DNA of 64,000 nt from Tepidibacter hydrothermalis. GTDB taxonomy: Bacteria; Bacillota; Clostridia; Peptostreptococcales; Peptostreptococcaceae. Below, in pieces: positions 16,359-24,147 of the stretch (its first letter is position 1; each line of letters opens with the position of its first letter). A program made the translations under genes and the position numbers. Below the pieces are notes generated by a model. It did not search any database, was not told the origin of the DNA, and saw only the letters and a program-made list of their open reading frames with translations. The stretch spans positions 1,550,001 through 1,614,000 of the forward strand of contig NZ_CP120733.1 of NCBI RefSeq assembly GCF_029542625.1, read 5' to 3'.

Positions 16359-17672
16359 ATGAAGAAATATTTTAATGATAATCCATATACAGATTATATA
16401 TATTCTTATCCTCATAAAAAATCTTATAGAGAATTAGAAGAAAAAATAAATTTAAAAGAACTTTGGAGTAAAAGAAAAACAAATAATTTAACATTATATA
16501 TTCATATTCCATTTTGCATTAATAAGTGCGGATATTGTAATTTACTTTCAACAACATGTTTTTCAGATGAAAAATTAGAGGGTTATGTTGAAAAGCTAGT
16601 TGAAGAGCTTAAAGGTGTAAAGAGATTTTTAAATATAAAAGAAGATGAATCTGTATTTTCAAGTGTTATATTTGGGGGTGGAACTCCAACAATTTTAAAA
16701 GCTAATTTAATGGAATATTTATTAAGTTTTATAGAAAAAAACTTAAATATTGATTTTGAAAAAACGTTTTTTTCAATAGAGACTTCACCAAGGACATTTA
16801 CAAAAAAACATATGGATGTTCTTAAAAGGTTTCATATTAATAGAATAAGTATGGGAATACAAAGCTTTAAAGAAAATGAACTTAAAAAAATATATAGATT
16901 TGAATCAATTGAAAGTATAGAGGAGTCAATAGATATAATTTTTAATGAAGATGTAGAAATAAAAAATTTAGATTTAATTTATGGAATTCCTTCTCAAACT
17001 ATAGATACATGGAAAGAATCATTGCTAAAAGTTATTGAATTTAATCCAGAGGAAATTTTCATATATCCTTTATACGTTAGGGAAAAAACAAAGCTATATA
17101 ATGAATATAGTAGGGATTTTGATAAAATGATTGAAATGTATGATATAGGTAGAGAAATATTAATTAGTAGAGGATATGTGCAAACATCAATGAGAAACTT
17201 CATTAGAGAAGATATGAAAGATAAGCTATATCCATCATACGGCTGCCAAGAAAATGAGATGATTGGAATCGGATGCGGTGCAAGGTCATACATATCAAAT
17301 GTACATTATTCAAGAAAATATGCTGTTGATCAAAAGAATATCAATAAAATAATAGATAATTATTTGAAAGAAGATAATTTTGATTATATAAAATATGGAT
17401 ATATATTATCTGAAGAAGAAGAAAAAAGAAAATACATTTTAAAATCAATATTAAAAGTTACTGGATTAGATATTAATATGTATTTTAAGAGATTTAAAGA
17501 AATTTCTGTTGAAGAATTTAAGGATTTAAGTGTTCTAATAAAAGAAGGATTTTTAATAGAAGAAAAAGGTAGGATATTGCCAAGTGAAAAAGGACTTAAA
17601 TATTCAGATATTATGGGAACTTTGTTTATTTCGGATGAAGTTAAAGATAGAGTAAAGGAATTTATAGAGTAA
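16359..17672 (+). CDS. STM4012 family radical SAM protein (HemW-like)
   Basis: 437 residues. The radical SAM motif CINKCGYCN (CxxxCxxC) follows the HIPF element typical of the HemN/HemW subgroup. FGGGTPT (SAM-binding GGE-like) and SIETSPR, RISMGIQSF, DLIYGIPSQ strands follow, with a winged C-terminal part. It is not a coproporphyrinogen enzyme by context. It starts at ATG with AAAGGAG and sits 15 bases after STM4013. It is presumably one of two radical enzymes acting on the same substrate. Confidence 0.9.
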   Translation: MKKYFNDNPYTDYIYSYPHKKSYRELEEKINLKELWSKRKTNNLTLYIHIPFCINKCGYCNLLSTTCFSDEKLEGYVEKLVEELKGVKRFLNIKEDESVFSSVIFGGGTPTILKANLMEYLLSFIEKNLNIDFEKTFFSIETSPRTFTKKHMDVLKRFHINRISMGIQSFKENELKKIYRFESIESIEESIDIIFNEDVEIKNLDLIYGIPSQTIDTWKESLLKVIEFNPEEIFIYPLYVREKTKLYNEYSRDFDKMIEMYDIGREILISRGYVQTSMRNFIREDMKDKLYPSYGCQENEMIGIGCGARSYISNVHYSRKYAVDQKNINKIIDNYLKEDNFDYIKYGYILSEEEEKRKYILKSILKVTGLDINMYFKRFKEISVEEFKDLSVLIKEGFLIEEKGRILPSEKGLKYSDIMGTLFISDEVKDRVKEFIE

Positions 17673-17676
17673 TTAA

Positions 17677-18528
17677 ATGAAATACACTATTTTTTACAGA
17701 AACTATATGAAGTATTGCAATTATAAATGTGGATATTGTCCTTTTTCAAAGTATTCTTTGGATGAAATAAAGATACATAGAGATAAGAGATATTTTCAAA
17801 AGTTTATTGATTATATTGAAAACAGTAATGATGAATTCAATATATTTATTGCTCCTAGAGGAGAACTTTTAAATTTTGATTATTATAAATATGGTATAGA
17901 AAAATTAAGTAAATTAAAGAATATAGGAGAAATCGTTGTTCAAACAAATTTAAGTTCGGATTTGAATTGGATAAATAATGTTAATAAAGAAAAGTTGATT
18001 TTATGGACAACATATCATCCAAGTGAAGTAAGTTTAGATAAATTTTATTGTAAGGTTAATAAACTTAGTAAATTAGGTATTAGGTTTACTGTTGGGGCTG
18101 TAGGAATAAAAGAGAATTTAAGTATACTAGCAGATTTAAAAGAAAAGATTGATAAAATATCAGGATATAAGCCGTATATATGGATAAATGCATATAAAGA
18201 TGAAACAAACTACTATTCTAAAGAAGATGTAGAATTTATAAAAAAAATTGATCCGTTATTTGAATTTAATCTTAAAAATTATAAATGTAAAAACTCATTA
18301 TGCAAAACAGGAGAAAATGTATTTTGGGTTCAAGGAAATGGAACTATACATAGATGCTATAAGAATAAAGTTAAATTAGGGAATTTATATAAGGATAAAT
18401 TAGAAGATATAAAAAAAGAACAAGTATGTCAAAGTAATATATGTACATGTTATATAGGATACACTAACATTAAGAATTTAAATTTAGATGATATATATAA
18501 GACTAGCATATTAGGTAGAATACCTTAA
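17677..18528 (+). CDS. STM4011 family radical SAM protein
   Basis: 283 residues with CNYKCGYCPF (CxxxCxxC) near the N terminus and a Cys-rich C-terminal tail (CKNSLC, HRCYKN, QVCQSNICTC) that could bind an auxiliary iron-sulfur cluster as in SPASM/twitch proteins. IFIAPRGELL occupies the GGE position. It begins 4 bases after the STM4012 stop. The substrate is unknown. Confidence 0.9.
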   Translation: MKYTIFYRNYMKYCNYKCGYCPFSKYSLDEIKIHRDKRYFQKFIDYIENSNDEFNIFIAPRGELLNFDYYKYGIEKLSKLKNIGEIVVQTNLSSDLNWINNVNKEKLILWTTYHPSEVSLDKFYCKVNKLSKLGIRFTVGAVGIKENLSILADLKEKIDKISGYKPYIWINAYKDETNYYSKEDVEFIKKIDPLFEFNLKNYKCKNSLCKTGENVFWVQGNGTIHRCYKNKVKLGNLYKDKLEDIKKEQVCQSNICTCYIGYTNIKNLNLDDIYKTSILGRIP

Positions 18529-18555
18529 TGAAAATTACTATATATAGGAGTTAAT

Positions 18556-19302
18556 ATGAAGATAATAGAGGATTTTCATACTCATACAAAATTTAGCCAT
18601 GGCATTGGATCTATAGAGGATAATGTTCAAGTTGCATTAAGAAAAGGATTAAAGACAATAGCAATAACCGATCATGGCCCATGCTATAAAGGTTATGGAA
18701 TTAATATAGGAGACTTTTTACAAATTAAAGAAGAAATAAAATATTTGCAAGAAAAATATGAAGGTAGAATAAATATTTTACTTGGAATAGAAGCTAATAT
18801 TATAGATTCCAGTGGTAATATAGATATTGATTATTCTGTTTTAAAGGATATTGATATTTTGTTAGTGGGATTTCACTTTGATATAGTCTATGGAAATTAT
18901 TTAAAAGAAATAAGAAGTAATATGAGAAGAAATACAACATTAAAGTCTAAAATAGATAAAGAACTATATTTAGAAATAAAAGAAGTAAACACAAATTCAA
19001 TGATAGAATCTATTAAAAAGTATGATATAGATATAATAACTCATATTGGAGATAAATTCCCAGTAGACGTTATGAGTGTTGGAGAAGTAGCGAAGGATAG
19101 AAATACATTTATAGAGATAAATAATTTTCATAGATTTCCAACAGGAAAACAGATTAAAGAATTAGCTGAAATTAAAGAATTAAAATTTGCAATAGGAAGT
19201 GATGCGCATAGACCAATAGATGTGGGGAATTTCAAGATTGCTATAAGAAAGTTAAGAGAGTCTTTAATCAATGAAGATAGGATTTTAAATAAGATAATAT
19301 AA
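18556..19302 (+). CDS. PHP-domain phosphoesterase
   Basis: 248 residues with PHP motifs: DFHTHTKFSHG (metal His pair), AITDHGP, LLGIEANII, LLVGFHFD, IITHIGD and AIGSDAHRP. It is like histidinol-phosphatase/YcdX-type enzymes, which use a trinuclear metal site to hydrolyse phosphate esters. TATAGGAG precedes the ATG, 27 bases after STM4011, and a terminator follows, so it ends the operon. It is not one of the five STM genes and may act as an extra hydrolase in the same pathway. Confidence 0.85.
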   Translation: MKIIEDFHTHTKFSHGIGSIEDNVQVALRKGLKTIAITDHGPCYKGYGINIGDFLQIKEEIKYLQEKYEGRINILLGIEANIIDSSGNIDIDYSVLKDIDILLVGFHFDIVYGNYLKEIRSNMRRNTTLKSKIDKELYLEIKEVNTNSMIESIKKYDIDIITHIGDKFPVDVMSVGEVAKDRNTFIEINNFHRFPTGKQIKELAEIKELKFAIGSDAHRPIDVGNFKIAIRKLRESLINEDRILNKII

Positions 19303-19307
19303 AATAT

Positions 19308-19336
19308 GACCATACTGTAAAAGTATGGTCTTTTTT
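19308..19336 (+). terminator. Terminator of the STM401x-PHP operon
   Basis: Arms GACCATACT and AGTATGGTC are followed by TTTTTT. Confidence 0.85.
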
Positions 19337-19609
19337 ATGTGTATATTTTAATAAGTATTTCTAAGATTCTAATCTTTTTCTCATCTACTGCCTTTATTCA
19401 ACAACTATCAAGATCGAGTTAAACTGCGCTTAATGAAATATTAAGATAAGTGATTTTAACAGCAGACAACCGATATTTACTAGATTAATTATCCAAAATA
19501 TGTATAATAGAATATATAAACTAACAAATATTTGTATTATATTGTGAGTTAGATTTTTACTTAACTAATATATAACCAGAAATTTGTAAAAAAGAAAGGG
19601 AGAATAATT
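19337..19609. other. Intergenic, no feature seen
   Basis: An AT-rich gap with no open frame or hairpin worth reporting. It only leads into the AAAGGGAG site of the next gene. Confidence 0.6.
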
Positions 19610-19861
19610 ATGCTTGAATACAGATTTGATACACAATTATTAATTGAGGGGGAAAATCTTTCAGAAGATGAAATCAACGAGTATATTACAAAAAACATTG
19701 AAGGCGATTGTTTACTTGCAGTTGGAGGTGAGGAACTGATAAAAATACATTTTCACACAAATACTCCATGGAAAGTTCTTGAATATTGTACTTCATTAGG
19801 TGATATTCATGATATTGTTATAGAAAATATGGAACGACAAGCCAATGGGCTTCAAGGTTAA
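19610..19861 (+). CDS. Orphan FakA/DegV-partner C-terminal-like domain
   Basis: An 83-residue protein: YRFDTQLLIEG at the start, GDCLLAVGGEELIKIHFHTNTPWKVLEYC in the middle and IVIENMERQ at the end. From memory this is the repeat pattern of the C-terminal domain of FakA-type fatty acid kinases (DhaK/DegV-associated), where 'YCTEFLI ... GDSLVVVGD..IKVHVHT ... IENMREQ' occurs. The kinase part is missing. AAAGGGAG lies before the ATG, so it looks expressed as a stand-alone domain rather than a random remnant. Confidence 0.7.
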   Translation: MLEYRFDTQLLIEGENLSEDEINEYITKNIEGDCLLAVGGEELIKIHFHTNTPWKVLEYCTSLGDIHDIVIENMERQANGLQG

Positions 19862-19862
19862 A

Positions 19863-19914
19863 TAAATTGGCTAAAATAAATGAAAAAGATGGAAAATTAG
19901 AATCTGCAAATGGG
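19863..19914 (+). pseudogene. Remnant of a TPR-protein paralogue
   Basis: About 50 bases here (reading LAKINEKDGKLESAN) match the 3' part of the gene at 20337, around 20960-21010 (LAQIDEKNGDLESAK), with roughly four of five bases identical. Nothing else of the gene remains. It suggests an earlier tandem copy that was deleted. Confidence 0.6.
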
Positions 19915-19925
19915 GAGAGGAGAAT

Positions 19926-20285
19926 ATGCTAAAATTTATAAAAAAATCAAAATGGATAATTATATTTATAGTGATAGAATTATATTTTTACTTTAAGAAG
20001 CAACCTGATAATTTAGAGTTATTCTTTATGATTTGGGGTTTTATATATTTAGCACTATTATTGTTCAACATATTTAATGTAAAGTCAGATGTAGGATTAA
20101 TAGGAATTGGAGGAGATGATCAAACAATATATGCTAATTTAGCAGGATCCATGGCAGAAATAGAATATGGAACTAAAAAAAATAAACAAAGAACATTTGG
20201 AGGACTATTAGACCATATAAATTTAGTATATATTATTTTGATAGTAATAAATTCTATTGGTTATATAATAGTGATGCCCAAATAA
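19926..20285 (+). CDS. Small membrane protein
   Basis: 119 residues with three hydrophobic segments (about 9-28, 33-52, 95-117) and a Gly-rich cytosolic or external loop (GLIGIGGDDQTIYANLAGS). I do not recognise the family. GGGGAGAGG precedes the ATG. It is followed 51 bases later by the TPR-like membrane protein, with which it may form a pair. Confidence 0.6.
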   Translation: MLKFIKKSKWIIIFIVIELYFYFKKQPDNLELFFMIWGFIYLALLLFNIFNVKSDVGLIGIGGDDQTIYANLAGSMAEIEYGTKKNKQRTFGGLLDHINLVYIILIVINSIGYIIVMPK

Positions 20286-20336
20286 ATATCTAAATTGTTA
20301 TCTAAAAGAATTATAAAGTGAGGTTTATAAAAAAAT

Positions 20337-21086
20337 ATGGTATTGAGAAGAGTTATATTATATCCAATTATATTTATAGTTACAATAATAGTAAGTAGAT
20401 CTTTAGAACAAATGATTTCAAATAAAGTTTTATCTGGAATAATAACTTTGATCTTAGTTTTAGGAGGATACATTTACCTATGCAAAAAAAGAAAAGCTAA
20501 AAGGTTTTCTTTAATTCTTGATCAATGTGATCCATATAAGTTTTTAGAAGCTACTGAAAAACAAAGAAAGATAACTGGAAAGAGTAAAAAATATAATGTA
20601 TATTTTGATATGAATAAGGCATTGGGATTATCTGCACTAGGCAGATTTGAAGAAACTAAAGAAATTCTGGAAAACATAGATAAATCTAAATTGTCTAGAA
20701 AGGATGGAACAGAGATTGTTTATATTATAAGTTTAATATCTTGTTACTATGATTTGGGAGAAATTGAGAAGGCTGAAAAGCTATTTGAATCTAAGATGCC
20801 TATACTATCTCCGTTAACTGAAAAAATGAGGGAAAGTGTTGAATTTTTGCTTGCTGATAGATTATTTTATCTTGGAAGATATGAAGAGAGTAAAAAGATA
20901 TATGAGAAAAAAATTTCTGATGATAATATAAGCAAGTGCATTGAGCTTGAAATATTATATAAATTGGCTCAGATCGATGAAAAAAATGGAGACTTGGAAT
21001 CTGCAAAGAGTAAATATATAAAGGTATCAAATGAGGGAAATAAACTTTATATAGCGGAACAATCAAGTTTTTACTTAAATAGATAA
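20337..21086 (+). CDS. Membrane-anchored TPR-like protein
   Basis: 249 residues. An N-terminal hydrophobic hairpin (about 6-45) is followed by helical tetratricopeptide-like units (YFDMNKALGLSALGRFEETKEILE, ELGEIEKAEKLFE-type, LYKLAQIDEKNGDLESAKSKYIKV). It probably binds a partner protein at the inner membrane face. There is no catalytic motif. A fragment of a second copy lies at 19863. Confidence 0.65.
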   Translation: MVLRRVILYPIIFIVTIIVSRSLEQMISNKVLSGIITLILVLGGYIYLCKKRKAKRFSLILDQCDPYKFLEATEKQRKITGKSKKYNVYFDMNKALGLSALGRFEETKEILENIDKSKLSRKDGTEIVYIISLISCYYDLGEIEKAEKLFESKMPILSPLTEKMRESVEFLLADRLFYLGRYEESKKIYEKKISDDNISKCIELEILYKLAQIDEKNGDLESAKSKYIKVSNEGNKLYIAEQSSFYLNR

Positions 21087-21120
21087 AGCAGAGACTATTT
21101 TTTCTGAATTTATGTAATAA

Positions 21121-21157
21121 AAAAGGTAATCTAATTTAAAATTAGATTACCTTTTTT
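21121..21157. terminator. Bidirectional terminator
   Basis: A near-perfect stem AAAAGGTAATCTAATT/AATTAGATTACCTTTT with T and A runs on both sides serves the convergent genes on each side. Confidence 0.85.
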
Positions 21158-21208
21158 TATGATTGTTTACAACTCACGAAATCTTAATTTTATGACTATA
21201 CTTTAGGA

Positions 21209-21607
21209 TTAAATAATAAATTTTTCGAAATTACCTGCCATGTCTGCAATTTCAGCCACGGCATCTTCAATATAAAGTAATCCTAATACCATTTTAGTCT
21301 CCTCATTATACATCTGCTTTAATTTTGGCATTTCAGTAAATGCTGCATCTAATGCTTCAACCCTATCATCAACGACAACTTTTCCACTAATACGAATCCA
21401 TGATCCATTCTGATTACAAGTACAAATTTCAATATTAGGATTTAGCAAAATCTGCTGAAAGGACTGTTTATGTTTACCAATTCCAAAGTATAGTTTTCCA
21501 TCAAATTCCATAGAAAATCCAAAAGGTCTTACCTTTGGCTTATCTCCTTCGATAGTTGCAAAATAGAATACTGGATTTTCCTTCAAAAAATTCATTACTT
21601 TTTCCAT
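21209..21607 (-). CDS. Pyridoxamine 5'-phosphate oxidase-like protein
   Basis: 132 residues, paralogous to the gene at 11849 (FYFATIEGDKPKVRPFGFSMEFDGKLYFG, GSWIRISGKVVVDD). It is a likely FMN-binding split barrel. The frame stays open further upstream, but the ATG at 21605-21607 follows GGGGGTAATAT and matches the family start; the upstream extension would run over the regulatory gap. It is divergent from the HxlR gene at 21891, which is its probable regulator. Confidence 0.85.
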   Translation of the reverse strand: MEKVMNFLKENPVFYFATIEGDKPKVRPFGFSMEFDGKLYFGIGKHKQSFQQILLNPNIEICTCNQNGSWIRISGKVVVDDRVEALDAAFTEMPKLKQMYNEETKMVLGLLYIEDAVAEIADMAGNFEKFII

Positions 21608-21890
21608 GATATTACCCCCATATTGTTTTATTAATTTATATATGACAAGCGTTCTTTCAATAGCACAGCTACCTCTTGAACTTTTCTTGTGTGTCATCTT
21701 GTTCGCAAAATAAGGTGTTAGATCGTACTTTTTCTTTGATATTACAAAATACTTGTTTTCAGATTTTATTTTAGTATTTACTCTTTTTTTATTACTTGAT
21801 ATGATTATATTATTGATGGAAAATAATTTCAATTACGCAAAAAAATATGAGTAAGTAAGAAAAATAAAACTAAGTAAGGAAGAGGATACT

Positions 21891-22232
21891 ATGTCACAGA
21901 ATACAAATAATTGCCCGTGTAAGGAAAAATGTCCACTAGAGACAACAATGGAATTAATCGGTGGAAAATGGAAGATACAAATTCTATGCTCATTATATAC
22001 CGATGGAGCAACACGCTATAATGAATTAAAAAGAAAACTTAAAGGAATCTCAAATACAATGTTAGCGAGTTCACTAAAAGAACTGGAACAATGTGGTCTT
22101 ATTATTCGAGAACAATTTATGGAAATTCCCGTTCGCGTTGAATATAGAACTACTGATGCATGCAAAGAGTTAATACCAATTTTAGGTCAACTTGCAATAT
22201 GGGGAATGAAACTAAAATCGATAGACGAATAG
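21891..22232 (+). CDS. HxlR family transcriptional regulator
   Basis: 113 residues with the HxlR signature: N-terminal Cys cluster (CPCKEKCPLE), LIGGKWKIQIL, RYNELKRKLKGISNTMLASSLKELEQCGLI and the wing PVRVEYRTTDAC. The clustered Cys residues may sense oxidants or electrophiles, as in YodB/HypR-type regulators. It is divergent from the PNPOx-like gene. The gap between them contains a repeated AGTAAG/AAGTAAGG pattern that could be an operator. Confidence 0.9.
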   Translation: MSQNTNNCPCKEKCPLETTMELIGGKWKIQILCSLYTDGATRYNELKRKLKGISNTMLASSLKELEQCGLIIREQFMEIPVRVEYRTTDACKELIPILGQLAIWGMKLKSIDE

Positions 22233-22294
22233 CTTATTAAAATACATAGTTCTATTTGTGGGAATAAAATGAAAAGGAGAAAACTACATAAAAT

Positions 22295-23710
22295 ATGAAG
22301 AAAAAAATTATGACATTAGTATTTATAATTGCTATTATGAGTTTTGTACTATCTGTTACTGCTTTTGCAACAGAATCTATAAAAGCAACAAAAACATATT
22401 CAACTATTTTGGTTGATGGAGTTAATAAAAACTTAGATGCTTATAATATCAATGGAAATAACTATTTTAAATTGAGGGATATTGCATATGTTTTAAATAA
22501 CACTGATAAACAATTTGAAGTGAAATGGGATAATAAAAATCAAAGAATTTCAATTATTACAGAACAGCCATATACACCAATTGAAGGGGAAAGGATTAGC
22601 AGAAATAAGTTAGAGGCTCAAAATGTTGTTTCTACAACATCAGAGATTTATCTAGACGGACAAAAAATTCTTTTATCATCTTATAATATTGATGGGAATA
22701 ATTATTTTAAGTTAAGAGATTTAGGTGAAAAAATAAATTTTGGAGTTTTATGGAATAATACTATTCAAACAGTACAAATATATTCGACTTGTGGATATTC
22801 AGAAGAAATTATTGAGCCTTGGGATTACGTAAAAATTCTTGGTAAAGGAATAGATGTAGATTGGTCAAAAACTAATAATGGAAGAAAATATTATAACAAG
22901 CAAACTGTAAAGGATTTTAAAGAAGCTGGTATTTCGCATGTTCGTATACGTATTGCTAATGAAGCTACTGATGAATTATTACAGGGCTTAGATAAGCAAA
23001 TTAGTGATTGCCTTGAAAATGGAATAATTCCTATAATAGCTTATCAAGGTGATAAATTAAAAAATAAACCAAATGAAAAAAATATTAAAGAGGTTATAGA
23101 GTGGTGGTCAATTGTTGCGAAAAGATACAAAGATTATTCGCATCTATTATCTTTTGATTTGTTAATAGAGGTTACAGATGATTTAAATAAACAACCTCAA
23201 AAACTTAATGAAATTTATGAGAGATTAGTTACAGAAATTAGGAAGACAAATCCAAGTAGGATTATTATTATTTCTCCAAGATTACGTTCAGATGCTCAGT
23301 ATCTAAAAGAACTTAAAATTCCAACTAGACATAATGGCTATATGATGGCTGAATGGCATTTTTATGCTTCTGGTCCTAGCAAAACTAATGAAAGAAAATT
23401 ATGGACAATCGGAACAAATGAAGAGAAGAGATTGATTAATGATAAAATTAATGAAGCACTATTATGGCAAAAACAGATGGGTATTCCTACTTGGGTAGGA
23501 GCGTGGATGCCTGGTAATTATAATGATGGAAATGACTATTCTATTGAAGAGCAGATTGTTTTTGCAAAGTATATGACTACACAGCTTTCTCAAGCAGGAA
23601 TACCTTTTGCAGTGAATTCTGATACTAAATATTATGATAGAAAAAGTAATAAATGGATAAAAGAAATGATTCCTGTTTTTAACAGTATATTTAAAAGTAA
23701 ATTAACATAA
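22295..23710 (+). CDS. Secreted stalk-domain protein with degenerate GH5-like barrel
   Basis: 471 residues. A signal peptide (1-25) is followed by two stalk-type repeats with YNINGNNYFKLRDIAY and YNIDGNNYFKLRDLGE (about 30-150), then a TIM-barrel region like GH5 cellulases (GKGIDVDWSK, VRIRIANEATDE, GYMMAEWHFY, GIPTWVGAWMPGNY). In active GH5 enzymes an NEP motif carries the acid/base and a second Glu follows the 'VGE' strand. Here the corresponding places read LIEVTD and VGAWM, so the nucleophile Glu seems absent. It may bind rather than cut polysaccharide. Confidence 0.75.
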   Translation: MKKKIMTLVFIIAIMSFVLSVTAFATESIKATKTYSTILVDGVNKNLDAYNINGNNYFKLRDIAYVLNNTDKQFEVKWDNKNQRISIITEQPYTPIEGERISRNKLEAQNVVSTTSEIYLDGQKILLSSYNIDGNNYFKLRDLGEKINFGVLWNNTIQTVQIYSTCGYSEEIIEPWDYVKILGKGIDVDWSKTNNGRKYYNKQTVKDFKEAGISHVRIRIANEATDELLQGLDKQISDCLENGIIPIIAYQGDKLKNKPNEKNIKEVIEWWSIVAKRYKDYSHLLSFDLLIEVTDDLNKQPQKLNEIYERLVTEIRKTNPSRIIIISPRLRSDAQYLKELKIPTRHNGYMMAEWHFYASGPSKTNERKLWTIGTNEEKRLINDKINEALLWQKQMGIPTWVGAWMPGNYNDGNDYSIEEQIVFAKYMTTQLSQAGIPFAVNSDTKYYDRKSNKWIKEMIPVFNSIFKSKLT

Positions 23711-23746
23711 AAATAAGAATAAATAATTATTTGAAAAATTATTTTA

Positions 23747-23775
23747 TTGACATAAAAAATTACTATTGGTATAAT
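23747..23775 (+). promoter_or_regulatory. Promoter of the hisS T-box leader
   Basis: TTGACA and TATAAT with a 17-base spacer, a perfect sigma-A match, lie about 70 bases before the T-box stem I. Confidence 0.9.
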
Positions 23776-23844
23776 AACAAACAATATTAAAAATAAAAAG
23801 TTTAAATGCGTTGATGAAAAATAGTAAAAATATATTTTCTTAAA

Positions 23845-24097
23845 CAGAGAGTTCCCGGTTGGTGAGAGGGGCATTAGAGTATATTTTGAACACATTTCTG
23901 AGCTGAACACCGAATCCATTTTGGTAGTAGACTGTTCCCGGAATCCTTGCACCCGTTATAGTGCTAGAGTATAAACAAAGTAATATTTGTCGTACTTGAA
24001 GAGGTTGATATTGTGAGATATCGATAAAAATAGGTGGAACCACGTGAATAATACTCTCGTCCTATAGCTAAATAGCTATTGGATGGGAGTTTTTTTA
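23845..24097 (+). promoter_or_regulatory. T-box leader (His specifier) with terminator
   Basis: The leader contains the stem I start (AGAGAGTT...GGTTGGTGAGAGG), a CAC codon at 23950-23952 directly before the conserved CCGTTA (the expected specifier position, His), and the T-box core GGTGGAACCACG (24033-24044). It ends in an intrinsic terminator (24053-24097) whose 5' side would pair with the antiterminator. Uncharged tRNA-His should stabilise the antiterminator and allow transcription of the synthetase. Confidence 0.92.
24053..24097 (+). terminator. T-box-controlled terminator
   Basis: Arms ACTCTCGTCCTATAGCTA and TAGCTATTGGATGGGAGT lead into seven T. It is the regulated terminator of the preceding T-box. 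Confidence 0.85.
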
Positions 24098-24147
24098 TTT
24101 TTAAAGAGAAATAGAAACTATAGTTAAAATTTTAAGGAGGATTTATT

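Noticed and set aside
21608-21832. N-terminal extension of the PNPOx-like gene
   Set aside because: The frame stays open but family length, the GGGGG site before 21607 and the divergent promoter region all argue for the shorter protein.
23632-24043. Minus-strand open frames over the hisS leader
   Set aside because: They overlap the T-box and the end of the GH5-like gene and have no ribosome sites or natural composition.
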